Source: Aurantiacibacter zhengii (GTDB lineage Bacteria > Pseudomonadota > Alphaproteobacteria > Sphingomonadales > Sphingomonadaceae). From it: 64,000 nt of DNA. This document shows, piece after piece, positions 45,196 through 54,605 of this stretch (within the stretch, counting starts at the first letter, position 1; every line of letters begins with the position of its first letter). The position numbers and the translations under genes were made by a program. Below the pieces are notes generated by a model. It worked only from the letters and a program-made list of their open reading frames with translations. It had not been told where the DNA came from and made no database searches. The stretch covers positions 124,001 through 188,000 of the forward strand of contig NZ_QXFL01000002.1 of assembly GCF_003584125.1 (NCBI RefSeq), in the 5' to 3' direction.

Positions 45196-47361
45196 CTACT
45201 GCTGCCCCGCTTCTTCCACCCGCCGCTCCACCTCGCGACGCGCGGCTTCCTCGTCCAGTTCGAACGAGAAGGCCCCGTCGCGCACGCGCACTTCCAGCGG
45301 CACGCCTTCGATATCGGTCGATAGCACCGCCTCTTCATCGTTGATGATAAGGCGGCGGTTATCGCCCAGCGGGATATCCTGCAGCTCGGGCACGTCCTGC
45401 GGCTGCACCGGGCCGCTGGGATCGGGTGATGGCGTGGCACGCGGCGGAGCGGCGCTGGCACCCAGCGCGGCGCGCATGAAATCGCGCCAGATACGCGCGG
45501 GCAGTCCGCCGCCGTAGACGTTGCCCAGCGGCGAGTTGTCGTCGTTGCCGATCCACACGCCCACCACCAGGCGGTTCTCCCCCTCGCCTGCATAGCCCAC
45601 GAACAGCGCGTCGCGGTTGTCCTGCGTGGTGCCGGTCTTGCCGTAGTTGGCAATGGAAAGCGTCGCCGCGCGCCCGGTGCCCGCATTGATCGCGGTGCGC
45701 AGCATGTCCTCGATGGCCTCGTGATCGCTCGATCCAAGATTGCCTTGCCCATCCAGTATCCAGTCGAACCAGCCCCCTTCCTCGGCAGCAAAGGCATGGG
45801 GATCGACGGGAAAGCTGTTGGCGGCCACACCGGCATAGGCGGCGGTCAGTTCCAGCAGGCTCATGGTGGAAGTTCCCAGCGCCATGCTGGGATCGCCTTC
45901 GGGCAGCGGGGAGGAAACGCCCAGCTCGCGCGCAGTCTCGATCACCGCTTCGCTGCCCACTTCGTTGAAAAGCCGCACGGCGGCGACATTCGACGACTGG
46001 GCGAAGGCCTCGCGCAGCGTCAGGCTCTCGGAATAGCGGCCGTTGGAATTGCTCGGCTGGTAACTGCCCTCGGTGAACTCAGCGTTGGAAATCCGGTCAT
46101 CCGGGTTCCAGCCGTTGCGCAGTGCGGCCAGATAGACGAACAGCTTGAAGGTGGAGCCGGGCTGTCGGCGCGCCTGCGTGGCGCGGTTGAACGGGCTTTC
46201 GGAATAGTCCTTGCCGCCCACCATCGCAACGACCTCTCCGTTGGGCCGCATCGCCACCAGTGCCACCTGCGCCCCGCCCAGCGGCGCACGCTGGATCACG
46301 CGGTTGGCAGCGGCCTGCAGGTTGCTGTCGAGCGTCGTGGTGATGGTCTGGCGCGAGTAGTTCATCTCGCTCTGCTCGCGCGCGGCGGGCAGCGCCCAGT
46401 CCGCGAAATATGTGCCGGTGGGCACGTCGTTGCGGGTGCGCACGTCCAGTTCGGGCACGCGCATCGCATCGGCCTGGCCTTGCGTGATGTATCCGGCGGC
46501 GACCATGGCATTCTTCACCAGCGCGTATCGCTGCGCGGCAAGATCCGGATTGCGCGTGGGGGCAAGCCTGCTGGGTGCCTGCAACAGCCCGGCCAGCATG
46601 GCGGCCTGTTCGGGGCGCAGGTTTTCCGGCTGGCGGTAGAAATAGTGCAGCGACGCGGCCCGCAAACCGTACATGTTGTCGCCGAAATAGGCGTTGGAAA
46701 GATATCGCTCGAGGATCTCGTCCTTGGTCAGCCAGCTTTCCAGCCACAGCGCAATCAGGGCCTCGCGCGCCTTGCGGGTCAGCGTCTGCTCAGGGGTCAG
46801 GAAAGTGAACTTCGCCAGCTGCTGGGTTATGGTGGAGCCGCCGCCCACGCCCATGAACAGCGCCCGGCCCACCCCGCGCGGATCGATGCCCCAGTGATCG
46901 TAGAAGCGCCGGTCCTCGATGGCGAGGAAGGGCTGCACCACGTGTTCGGGCAATTCAGACACCTGTACCGGCTCGTCCACCATGGCACCGTTGCGCGCAA
47001 TGGGCGTGCCATCAGCGGCCAGCAGGGTGATCTGCGGCGGCGCGATCGGCTCCAGGCTTTTCGATAGCGGCGCGGTGATGGCCAGCCAGGCCACAAGCAA
47101 GATAAAAACGGCGATGATCGCGGCGAAAATCCGGCTGGCCCACCAGAGCTTTCCCCGGCCCCGCGCGCGTTCGGGCAGGAATCGTCGCCACCCCTCGCGA
47201 TAGCGTTCGCGGTCATAGTGGCGGGGCGGCGCAGCCTGCGGGCCGAAGTCGTCGTCGTCCAGCCCGTGCAGCGGAGTCCAGGGGGCGGACTCCAGCGCTA
47301 GATCACGCTCGGTCCAGCGATCCTGCTCCGGCTCTGGCCGCTTGAAGGGGTTGCGCCACAT
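45196..47361 (-). CDS. Penicillin-binding protein 1A-type, bifunctional
   Basis: About 721 residues. A cytosolic basic/acidic head, a TM helix (IFAAIIAVFILLVAWLAI), glycosyltransferase family 51 (EDRRFYDHWGIDP with catalytic Glu; GGGSTITQQLAK), and transpeptidase (RQPGSTFKLF = SxxK, SSNVAAVR = SxN, YGKTGTTQD = KTG). Builds and crosslinks peptidoglycan. Pro-rich tail before the end. ATG 47361 preferred to GTG 47370; neither has a good Shine-Dalgarno. Confidence 0.93.
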   Translation of the reverse strand: MWRNPFKRPEPEQDRWTERDLALESAPWTPLHGLDDDDFGPQAAPPRHYDRERYREGWRRFLPERARGRGKLWWASRIFAAIIAVFILLVAWLAITAPLSKSLEPIAPPQITLLAADGTPIARNGAMVDEPVQVSELPEHVVQPFLAIEDRRFYDHWGIDPRGVGRALFMGVGGGSTITQQLAKFTFLTPEQTLTRKAREALIALWLESWLTKDEILERYLSNAYFGDNMYGLRAASLHYFYRQPENLRPEQAAMLAGLLQAPSRLAPTRNPDLAAQRYALVKNAMVAAGYITQGQADAMRVPELDVRTRNDVPTGTYFADWALPAAREQSEMNYSRQTITTTLDSNLQAAANRVIQRAPLGGAQVALVAMRPNGEVVAMVGGKDYSESPFNRATQARRQPGSTFKLFVYLAALRNGWNPDDRISNAEFTEGSYQPSNSNGRYSESLTLREAFAQSSNVAAVRLFNEVGSEAVIETARELGVSSPLPEGDPSMALGTSTMSLLELTAAYAGVAANSFPVDPHAFAAEEGGWFDWILDGQGNLGSSDHEAIEDMLRTAINAGTGRAATLSIANYGKTGTTQDNRDALFVGYAGEGENRLVVGVWIGNDDNSPLGNVYGGGLPARIWRDFMRAALGASAAPPRATPSPDPSGPVQPQDVPELQDIPLGDNRRLIINDEEAVLSTDIEGVPLEVRVRDGAFSFELDEEAARREVERRVEEAGQQ

Positions 47362-47436
47362 GCGAGTCACATCAGTGTGTTAGCAAAACAACACACGCAA
47401 TACGAGGGTGGAGATGAAACTGCGATGAAACCAGCC

Positions 47437-49047
47437 TCAATCCTGCCCGATCAGCCGCCCGCCATAATGCACGCCGAAAAAATCATCGGCGTTCCAAGCG
47501 GGCGTTTCATCCATGTTGGCGACATTGCGTGCGATGTCGTGATTGACCGCGGTGAACCGTTCGAGGACCGCGAAATCGACCAGGTCGACCTCGTCCGATG
47601 CCTGGTGGTAATGGTCGCGCAGCACCACGCCCTGCGCTTCTTCCCCGCCATTAGCGAAGCCCAGGTCGAGATAGACTGCCGGGATGCCGCGCAGCACGTA
47701 GGAATACTGGTCGGACCGGGTGAAAAACCCCTGTTCCGGCTGCGGGTCGGGGCTGAGCGTCAGCCCGTGGGCCTGCGTCGCCGCGACAACCTGTGGGTAG
47801 AGGTTCGAACGCTCCGCGCCAAAGGCCACCACGTCTGCGAAGTCGTAAGTGGCAATGGGCATGTCCAGATTGACATTGGCCACCACCTGATCGCCGGGCA
47901 CCGTGGGGTTGGCTGCGTTATAGCTGGAGCCGAGCAACCCCTTCTCCTCTGCGGTCAGCGCCACCACCAGCACCGGGCGGCGCGGCGGTTCCTGTTCCAG
48001 CAGGCGAGCGACCTCGATCATGCTGGCAACGCCCACGGCATTGTCGAGCGCGCCGTTGTAGATCTCGTCATCGCCCTCTTCCGCCGTCGGCTGCACGCCG
48101 ACGTGATCGAGATGCGCGGTCAGCACCACGTATTCGTCGGTAAGGTCCGGGTCGGAGCCGGGTATCAGGCCGATGACGTTGGGCGTATCGATATCCTCGA
48201 AGGTGCTGGCGAAGGAAATGGTAACTTCGCGCCCCAGGGCAAAGCTGGGAAGGATCGCTTCAGGAGTTTCTTCTGCGGCGGCAAGATCATCGTAATCGAA
48301 TGCCTGCCCCTCCAGCAGCTGGCGCGAAAGCGTGGGAGAGAGATAGCCGGAGGCGAGGATGTTCGGACCGATCGAATTGGCGCGGCCATCCGGGCCAACC
48401 CATGTCATCGAGGAACCGTGGCTGGTGATCTCCACCATGCGCTCCCAATCGTAAACCTCTTCCAGCTTGGGGCTGGACAGCAGCAAGACACCGATTGCGC
48501 CGCGCTCGGAAAGGCGCTCGTTGAGCGTGGAGCGGTAGTGGGCATTTTCCTCGGAATTCAGGCCTTCGGGCGCACCGTAGGCGCGAATAGCCACCGCGCC
48601 TTCCAGATCGACACCGGCAAAGTCGTCGCGGTCCGGCAGGTCGAGGCCATAGCCGATGAATACCAGCGGCGCGGTGATGGTGCCGCTTTCCTGCTGCGCC
48701 GTACCGGACACGGTGTAGTCGACGAACATTTCCAGTTCGCCCAGCCCCTCAATGGCAATGGAATTGCCCTCTTCCGCGCGCTCGAACCGGCGCATCGGCA
48801 CGTTCTGGAAGTAGGTCCCGTCATCGCCCGCCGGACGCAGCCCCAGCGACGCAAAGCGCCCGGCGACATAGCCCGCCGCCCGTTCATGCCCGCGCGTTCC
48901 TGCCTCCCGCCCTTCCATGTCGTCGGCAGCAAGGATCGTCGTGTCACGTTCCAGCGCTTCCCGGTCCACGGTATCGGCGGCGGCGGCAGTGGAAATGGCC
49001 AGCGAAGCGGCAACGCCCAGCGCTGCTGCGGAAAGTCGGTTGATCAA
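47437..49047 (-). CDS. M28-family metallopeptidase, secreted
   Basis: About 536 residues. TTG 49047 begins a signal peptide (INRLSAAALGVAASLAISTA) with GGGGA 7 bases before it; TTG 49077 is upstream in frame. The zinc peptidase core shows LTAHLDHVG, NGALDNAVGVASMIEVARLL, ALTAEEKGLLGS and NVNLDMP, with a PA domain inserted before. Releases N-terminal amino acids in the periplasm or outside. Confidence 0.9.
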   Translation of the reverse strand: MINRLSAAALGVAASLAISTAAAADTVDREALERDTTILAADDMEGREAGTRGHERAAGYVAGRFASLGLRPAGDDGTYFQNVPMRRFERAEEGNSIAIEGLGELEMFVDYTVSGTAQQESGTITAPLVFIGYGLDLPDRDDFAGVDLEGAVAIRAYGAPEGLNSEENAHYRSTLNERLSERGAIGVLLLSSPKLEEVYDWERMVEITSHGSSMTWVGPDGRANSIGPNILASGYLSPTLSRQLLEGQAFDYDDLAAAEETPEAILPSFALGREVTISFASTFEDIDTPNVIGLIPGSDPDLTDEYVVLTAHLDHVGVQPTAEEGDDEIYNGALDNAVGVASMIEVARLLEQEPPRRPVLVVALTAEEKGLLGSSYNAANPTVPGDQVVANVNLDMPIATYDFADVVAFGAERSNLYPQVVAATQAHGLTLSPDPQPEQGFFTRSDQYSYVLRGIPAVYLDLGFANGGEEAQGVVLRDHYHQASDEVDLVDFAVLERFTAVNHDIARNVANMDETPAWNADDFFGVHYGGRLIGQD

Positions 49048-49139
49048 GTGAACGTCCCCGGTTCGAAGAAAGGGCAACTGCTAGCCACAAGTGCGTGGCT
49101 GGCAAGTGAACAATCGACGAAACGCGGATACGCGCAGAT

Positions 49140-50120
49140 TTACGCCTTGCCGACAACGCTTTCGGGCAGGTCCTCGCCCATCACGCGCTGGTAGTATTCG
49201 GCCACCAGCATCCGTTCGGCCTCGTCACACTTGTTGAGGAAGCTGAGGCGGAAGGCGTAGCCCGCGTTGCCGAAAATCTCGGTGTTCTGCGCCCAGGTGA
49301 TGACGGTACGCGGGCTCATCACGGTGGAGATATCGCCGTTCATGAAGCCCTGCCGCGTCAGGTCCGCCACGCGGATCATGTCGGCCACGGTCTTCTCGTC
49401 GAGCTTGGTCTTCGCGCCGACGATCTGGCGCTCGGTCTCGGCGGGCAGGTAGTTCAGGCCGACGACGATGTTCCAGCGGTCCATCTGGCCCTGGTTGATC
49501 GCCTGCGTGCCGTGATACATGCCGCTAGTATCGCCCAGGCCCACGGTGTTGGCCGTGGCGAACAGGCGGAAATGGGGATCGGGGCGGATCACGCGGTTCT
49601 GGTCCAGCAGGGTCAGCTTGCCCGCCTGTTCCAGCACGCGCTGGATCACGAACATCACGTCCGGCCGGCCAGCGTCGTATTCGTCGAACACCAGCGCAAC
49701 CGGGTGCTGCAGCGCCCACGGCAGCAGGCCTTCGCGAAATTCCGTCACCTGCAGGCCATCGCGCAGCACGATGGCATCGCGGCCCACCAGGTCGATACGG
49801 CTGATATGGGCATCCAGGTTGATGCGGATGGTCGGCCATTTCAGGCGCGCGGCGACCTGTTCGATATGGGTCGACTTGCCGGTTCCGTGATAACCCTGGA
49901 TCATTACACGGCGATTGTGGGCAAAGCCCGCCAGGATCGCCAGCGTCGTGTCGGGATCGAACACGTAGCTGTCATCGGTATCGGGCACGCGCTCGTCCGC
50001 CTCGGTAAAGGCGGGGACTTTCATGTCGACGTCGATCCCGAAGGTCTCGCGAACGTCCACTTGCGTGTCGGGTGCAGCCATCAGGGTGCTGCCGGTTTCG
50101 GTGCTGGTCATGTCATTCAT
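49140..50120 (-). CDS. cobS: Cobaltochelatase CobS-type AAA+ ATPase
   Basis: 326 residues. [20 protein letters not shown] (Walker A), [20 protein letters not shown] (Walker B) and [19 protein letters not shown] are typical. CobS with CobT and CobN inserts cobalt in the aerobic B12 pathway. No cobT or cobN is in the window; ATG 50120. Some alphaproteobacteria keep CobS/T without the pathway, so the role is open. Confidence 0.9.
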   Translation of the reverse strand: MNDMTSTETGSTLMAAPDTQVDVRETFGIDVDMKVPAFTEADERVPDTDDSYVFDPDTTLAILAGFAHNRRVMIQGYHGTGKSTHIEQVAARLKWPTIRINLDAHISRIDLVGRDAIVLRDGLQVTEFREGLLPWALQHPVALVFDEYDAGRPDVMFVIQRVLEQAGKLTLLDQNRVIRPDPHFRLFATANTVGLGDTSGMYHGTQAINQGQMDRWNIVVGLNYLPAETERQIVGAKTKLDEKTVADMIRVADLTRQGFMNGDISTVMSPRTVITWAQNTEIFGNAGYAFRLSFLNKCDEAERMLVAEYYQRVMGEDLPESVVGKA

Positions 50121-50180
50121 CTCGCCGCGCTGCCTAGACGGGAGAGGAAGCGGCTGCAACACAGATATAGGCCCATGGGG

Positions 50181-50885
50181 TCAGTCGCCGCTAGCATCCA
50201 GTTTCGGCGGCAGCGCGAACATGGTGGTAAAGCGCTTTGCCAGCGCGCGATCCCCTTCGATCACCAGCCCCGCCTCGGCTTCCAGCATCTCCAGTGTCAT
50301 GCCGGAATAGAGAGCACCCGCCACAGGCCGCGCACTGGAAGCCCGCAGCACTGCGTCGCCGCATGCCTCAGCCACTCGCCGCGTGCTGAACTGCCCCTCA
50401 CGGACAGTCGCCTGATAGGCTTCCCCGCCCAGATCGAAGCCGATCGTCATGTCCGGCGCGTCTGCCAGCGCGGGCAATTGCATCGTGCGCATGGATGCCA
50501 TCAGGGACGACGCAGACAGCGGCAGATTCGGGTCGTGGTGGCACGAACGCGCAGCCCAGCGGCCAAGTTCATTGATCGCCTTGTCCGCCGCATAACCCCA
50601 CTCGGTCAGTTCATAGACCTGCACCGATGCGGGGGGGGGCGTCTGTTTCCTTTCCAGCACGCCCCACACGGCCAACGTTTCCAGCCGTTCGGTCAGCACC
50701 TTGGCGCTGATGCCCGGCAGGCTGGCTCGCAGGTCGGAAAAGCGGCGCGCACCCAGCATCAATTCGCGCACGACCAGCATCGACCACCGCTCTCCCAGCA
50801 CCTCCAGCCCGAAAGCCGTACCGCAAGCGTCGCCATACCATTTCCCGTGTGCCAGATCCTTTTTGGTTTCTTTTTGTAACTTCAT
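50181..50885 (-). CDS. HxlR-family transcriptional regulator
   Basis: 234 residues: winged helix of the HxlR type (GLEVLGERWSMLVVRELMLG, FSDLRASLPGISAKVLTERL, ELTEWGYA) plus a C-terminal SCP2/ligand-binding-like half. It is divergent from the DUF1428-VOC-SRPBCC-GST run and should control it. A palindrome abuts ATG 50885, which has no Shine-Dalgarno. A run of nine G (50631-50639) encodes Pro-Pro-Pro and could shift frame. First residues are Lys-rich (KLQKETKKDL). Confidence 0.9.
   Translation of the reverse strand: MKLQKETKKDLAHGKWYGDACGTAFGLEVLGERWSMLVVRELMLGARRFSDLRASLPGISAKVLTERLETLAVWGVLERKQTPPPASVQVYELTEWGYAADKAINELGRWAARSCHHDPNLPLSASSLMASMRTMQLPALADAPDMTIGFDLGGEAYQATVREGQFSTRRVAEACGDAVLRASSARPVAGALYSGMTLEMLEAEAGLVIEGDRALAKRFTTMFALPPKLDASGD
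50631..50639 (-). other. Nine-base homopolymer tract in the HxlR gene
   Basis: Nine G on the + strand (nine C in the gene) code for three prolines. A change of one base would break the reading frame. Confidence 0.9.
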
Positions 50886-50902
50886 AGTTGCTTTTAGTAA
50901 CT
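50876..50902. promoter_or_regulatory. Palindromic operator candidate for HxlR
   Basis: AGTTGCTTTTAGTAACT (50886-50902) is a near-perfect 17-bp palindrome touching the HxlR start codon. A further GTAACT (50876-50881) gives three half-sites about ten bases apart. Confidence 0.6.
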
Positions 50903-50950
50903 CATTGGAGGATGTTTTGGCAAGTCGAGTCGTTGGGAAGGAGAGAACCG

Positions 50951-51307
50951 ATGTATGTGCAGGGATTCCTGATCGCCGTTCCGGAGGGCAACAAGGAGGC
51001 CTATCGCGCCCTTGCTGCCAAGGCCGCGGAAAAATTCGCCGAATACGGTGTGATCGAGATCATGGAGGCATGGGAAGAGGATGTCACCGATGGCAAGGTT
51101 ACCGACTTCCGCAAGGCTACGCAGGCGAAGGATGGCGAAAAGATCGTATTCTCGTGGATGATCTGGCCCGACAAGGCGACCTGCGAAGCCTCCCACAAAC
51201 GCATGGAGGAGGACGAGTTCTGGACCGAGGGCATGGAGATGCCGTTCGACGGCATGCGCATGATCTGGGGCGGGTTCTCTCCGATCTTCACGCACGGAAG
51301 GGACTGA
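50951..51307 (+). CDS. DUF1428 family protein
   Basis: 118 residues of DUF1428, a ferredoxin-like fold with no known reaction. VQGFLIAVPEGNKEAYRAL and IVFSWMIWPDKATCEASHKR are diagnostic. AAGGAGAG before ATG 50951. First gene after the HxlR operator. Confidence 0.9.
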   Translation: MYVQGFLIAVPEGNKEAYRALAAKAAEKFAEYGVIEIMEAWEEDVTDGKVTDFRKATQAKDGEKIVFSWMIWPDKATCEASHKRMEEDEFWTEGMEMPFDGMRMIWGGFSPIFTHGRD

Positions 51308-51310
51308 GCG

Positions 51311-52105
51311 ATGGGCGGTTTTCCGATCTGGTACGAACTGATGGCGCCCGACCCTGCGAAAGTCGCTCCCTTCTACAAGGCGGTAATGGGCTGGGACATT
51401 CCGGCTGAGGGCAATGACATTCCCAACGGCTCGCAATACCGTGAGATCAAGCGCGCGGACGGCGCGAATGCAGGCGGCTTGCTGACGCTGACGAAGGAAA
51501 TGGCAGAGCACGGCGCACAGCCATTCTGGGCGATTTACTTCGATGTGACCGATGTCGACGCCAGCGTTACCAAGGCCACGGGCATGGGCGCGGCCGTGCT
51601 GATGGCAGCAACCAGCATGGACGGCATAGGTCGCATCGCCATGCTTGCCGACCCGCAAGGCGCGCCATTCTACGTCATGGCCCCCACACCGCCTGCGGAC
51701 GATCCCGACGCACAAAGCGATGTTTTCAAACCCGACGCGCCCGGTCACGCCGCGTGGAACGAGCTGAACACCCATGCCGCGGTCGAACAGATCGCGTTCT
51801 ACACCGCCCTGTTCGACTGGCACATGGACGGGGAGATGGGGATGCCGGGCGATCACATCTACAAGTTCATCATGCACGGCGATGTCGGCATCGGCGCCAT
51901 CGGCTCGATGAAACCCGAAGGCATGCCCAGTGCTTGGATGACTTATTTCCGCGTGGCCGATATCGACGCGGCAAAGGCAGCGGTCGAGGCCAATGGCGGC
52001 AGTGTCATGCACGGCCCGCACGAAGTGCCGAACGACGATCACATCATTGTCGCACTCGACCCGGCCGGCGCGGCGGTCGGGCTTGTCGGACGGAGGGCGG
52101 CATGA
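51311..52105 (+). CDS. VOC-fold (glyoxalase-like) protein, two domains
   Basis: 264 residues with two vicinal-oxygen-chelate units (about 5-120 and 135-260): IWYELMAPDPAKVAPFYKAV and HAAWNELNTHAAVEQIAFY; AMLADPQGAPFYVM and IIVALDPAGAAVGL end each. Similar to the hydroxylase/glyoxalase-like group. Metal ligands not mapped. Stops in ATGA overlap with the next gene. Confidence 0.88.
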   Translation: MGGFPIWYELMAPDPAKVAPFYKAVMGWDIPAEGNDIPNGSQYREIKRADGANAGGLLTLTKEMAEHGAQPFWAIYFDVTDVDASVTKATGMGAAVLMAATSMDGIGRIAMLADPQGAPFYVMAPTPPADDPDAQSDVFKPDAPGHAAWNELNTHAAVEQIAFYTALFDWHMDGEMGMPGDHIYKFIMHGDVGIGAIGSMKPEGMPSAWMTYFRVADIDAAKAAVEANGGSVMHGPHEVPNDDHIIVALDPAGAAVGLVGRRAA

Positions 52106-52587
52106 CGATCCCGAAAAACACCATATGCATCTGGTACGATACCGAGGCGGAGGCGGCTGCGCGCTTCTACGCCTCCGTCTTTCCGGACAGCGCCGTGCAG
52201 GCCGTAAACCTTTCGCCTGCCGACAATCCCGGCAACCGTGAGGGCCAGGTCATCACTGTGCACTTTACTGTCTGCGGGGTGGCATGCCTTGGTCTCAACG
52301 GCGGACCCCGCTTTCCTCACACCGAAGCCTTTTCCTTCCAGATCGCGACCGATACGCAGGAGGAAACCGACCGGTACTGGAATGCCATCGTGGGAAACGG
52401 TGGACAGGAAAGCATGTGCGGTTGGTGCAAGGACAAATGGGGTGTGAACTGGCAGATTACGCCGCGTATCCTCACTGCCGCAATTGCGAGCACCGACCGG
52501 GCAGCTGCAAAGCGCGCTTTCCAGGCCATGTCGGCCATGCGCAAGATCAACCACGCCGAGATAGAGGCGGCAATTGCCGGAGAATGA
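52102..52587 (+). CDS. PhnB-like VOC protein
   Basis: 161 residues. TICIWYDTEAEAAARFYASVF, CLGLNGGPRF, QESMCGWCKDKWGVNWQITP identify the PhnB/3-demethylubiquinone-methyltransferase-like VOC family. Not a true methyltransferase. Overlaps the upstream gene by ATGA, so co-translated. Confidence 0.9.
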   Translation: MTIPKNTICIWYDTEAEAAARFYASVFPDSAVQAVNLSPADNPGNREGQVITVHFTVCGVACLGLNGGPRFPHTEAFSFQIATDTQEETDRYWNAIVGNGGQESMCGWCKDKWGVNWQITPRILTAAIASTDRAAAKRAFQAMSAMRKINHAEIEAAIAGE

Positions 52588-52588
52588 C

Positions 52589-53029
52589 ATGCAGGAACTG
52601 AGCGTAACGACCTATATCGACGCCCCCACCGACAAGGTGTGGGACGTGATGGCCAACCGGCAGGGCGAATGGTTCTGCCCCAGCCCCTGGCGCTGCGACG
52701 TCGTGGAGCAGGAGAAGCGCGCGGGCGGCATCAACAAGGCGGTGTTTCGCGGGCCCGATGGTGAGGAAATGCCGCAAGAAGGCGTGTATCTCGCATGGGA
52801 CGAAGGGCGTCGCTTCGCCTCCACCGATGCCGTGACGGGGGATCTGCAGCCCGCCGGCCCATTCATGATCGGCATCTGGGAAATCGAGCAGGAAGGCGAC
52901 GGCACGCGCTACACCGCTCGCGCTCGCCACTGGCGCGAGGAAGATCGAAAGGCGCACGAGGAAATGGGTTTCATCCAAGGGTGGGAGGCCTGCGCCGCGC
53001 AGTTGAAGGCGATCTGCGAGGGCGATTGA
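52589..53029 (+). CDS. SRPBCC-domain protein
   Basis: 146 residues, START/Bet v1-like fold (AHSA1 type): SVTTYIDAPTDKVWDVMANR, GIWEIEQEGDGTRYTARARH, and the C-terminal helix EMGFIQGWEACAAQLKAI. Holds hydrophobic ligands. GGAG at 52579 supports ATG 52589. Overlap with the VOC stop region suggests one operon. Confidence 0.9.
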   Translation: MQELSVTTYIDAPTDKVWDVMANRQGEWFCPSPWRCDVVEQEKRAGGINKAVFRGPDGEEMPQEGVYLAWDEGRRFASTDAVTGDLQPAGPFMIGIWEIEQEGDGTRYTARARHWREEDRKAHEEMGFIQGWEACAAQLKAICEGD

Positions 53030-53081
53030 CCTTCCTGCCTGTTCCTGTATTGTTCCGCACGAAATCCCGGGGAGATGACCG

Positions 53082-53687
53082 ATGAGCGACTACACCTTGT
53101 TCTTCAATCCGATGAGCCGCGCGCTGATCGTGCAGTGGGCTTTTGCCGAAGCGGGTGTGGAGCCGAAACTTGCCATGGTGGAGTGGGAGGACAAGCCCGC
53201 CGAATTGCTCGAGGCCAACCCGATGGGCAAGATCCCCACCATCATTCATCATGCCGAATTCGGTAACAAGGTAGTGAGTGAGGCTGCGGCTATCTGTCAC
53301 TACCTCGCCGAGATGGAAGCGCCCGACCTGCTGCCGCGCGCAGAGGAAAAGGCCGACTATTTCCGCTGGCTGTTCTTCGCCGCCGGGCCTGCCGAGGCCG
53401 CGATCACCAATCGCGCGATGGGATGGGAGCCGAAGGATGCGAAGCAGGAGATGACCTCCGGCTTCGGCAGCTTCGAACGCGTGGTCGATACGCTGGATAT
53501 CTGGTTCCAGAGCCATGATTTCACCTGCGGAGACCGCTTCACGATGGCCGATGTCTATGTCGGCAGCCAGATCGACTGGGGCCTGAATTTCAGCACGCTG
53601 ACAGATCGGCCGTCCTTCCGCGCCTACCAGTCGCGGCTGCAGGAGCGCGCGGCGTACAAGGCAACGCTGGGTAGCCTGGGCGACTGA
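53082..53687 (+). CDS. Glutathione S-transferase
   Basis: 201 residues. N-terminal thioredoxin-like domain (LFFNPMSRALIVQWAF, NPMGKIPTIIH, VVSEAAAICHYLAE) and C-terminal helical domain (GDRFTMADVYVGSQIDWGL). The catalytic residue is probably Ser in the N-terminal loop. Conjugates electrophiles to glutathione; fits a detoxification run. Confidence 0.9.
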   Translation: MSDYTLFFNPMSRALIVQWAFAEAGVEPKLAMVEWEDKPAELLEANPMGKIPTIIHHAEFGNKVVSEAAAICHYLAEMEAPDLLPRAEEKADYFRWLFFAAGPAEAAITNRAMGWEPKDAKQEMTSGFGSFERVVDTLDIWFQSHDFTCGDRFTMADVYVGSQIDWGLNFSTLTDRPSFRAYQSRLQERAAYKATLGSLGD

Positions 53688-53726
53688 GCCCTCGCATTTC
53701 GCAGCGCCCTGCCCCACATATCCGGG

Positions 53727-54605
53727 ATGGCAAGGCCCGATCCCCCTCAGTTTGGCCCGATTGAATTCGCCCGGCAGAAGCTGGTGCAGGGCGTGCGCGC
53801 CGCATTCAACGATACGGCCAAGGGGGAAACCCCGGTGCCGCCCTCGGACGAGGCGCTGTTCGCGAAGGATACGCCAATCCGCATGGTCCATGCCGACGTG
53901 GTGAGCATGATGGTGGGCGGGATGGCCGCGCTGCTGCTGCAGATGCTGCATCCCCATGCCCTGCGCGGCGTGCTGGATTTCTCCAACTTCCGCGCCGACA
54001 TGCATGGCCGCCTGCGCCGCACGGCCCGCTTCATCGCGGTCACCACCTATGGCCACCGCGACGATGCAGAGGCCGCGATCGCCCGCGTCAACACAATCCA
54101 CTCCAAGGTGCAAGGCACCCTGCCCGATGGCACGCCCTATTCCGCCACCAATCCGCGCACCCTGGCATGGGTGCATGTGACGGAATCGCTGATGTTCCTC
54201 GAAGCATGGCTCACCCACGTTCGCCCGAACATGCCGATGGCGGAGCAGGACGAGTACTTCCGCCAGTTCGCCGTCATCGCCCGCGGCCTGGGCGCTGACC
54301 CCGTGCCGGAAACGAAGGCAGAGGCCATGGCGATCTTCCGGGAATTGCGCGGTGACTTGCGCAGTTCACCCGAAGCGCGCGAGGTCGCCGACCTGATCGT
54401 GAACAAGCGCATCGAAGGCGCCAGCGGCGCGGTGCAGCCTTTCCTCGCCAATGCGGCGGTTGACCTGATCCCGCCGTTTGCCCGCACCATGCTGGCGCTG
54501 GAACGGCCCGGCTGGCAGGCAACCCCGTCAAAGCTGGTGACTAACGCGATGGGCAGGACCCTTCGCTGGGCGTTCCGGCAGAAGCCCGGTGGCGGCTCCG
54601 CCTAG
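53727..54605 (+). CDS. DUF2236 (MpaB-like oxygenase) protein
   Basis: 292 residues. VVSMMVGGMAALLLQMLHPHALRG-type segment with HPHALRGV, TARFIAVTTYGHRDDA and WVHVTESLMFLEAWL are the DUF2236 / ER-bound oxygenase mpaB family, a haem-related group including latex-clearing proteins. Last in the run. Its TAG interlocks with the convergent J-protein TAG. Confidence 0.86.
   Translation: MARPDPPQFGPIEFARQKLVQGVRAAFNDTAKGETPVPPSDEALFAKDTPIRMVHADVVSMMVGGMAALLLQMLHPHALRGVLDFSNFRADMHGRLRRTARFIAVTTYGHRDDAEAAIARVNTIHSKVQGTLPDGTPYSATNPRTLAWVHVTESLMFLEAWLTHVRPNMPMAEQDEYFRQFAVIARGLGADPVPETKAEAMAIFRELRGDLRSSPEAREVADLIVNKRIEGASGAVQPFLANAAVDLIPPFARTMLALERPGWQATPSKLVTNAMGRTLRWAFRQKPGGGSA

Noticed and set aside
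47377-49194. 605-codon open frame on the + strand
   Set aside because: Lies antisense to the M28 peptidase, which has clear motifs; no domain or signal in the + frame.
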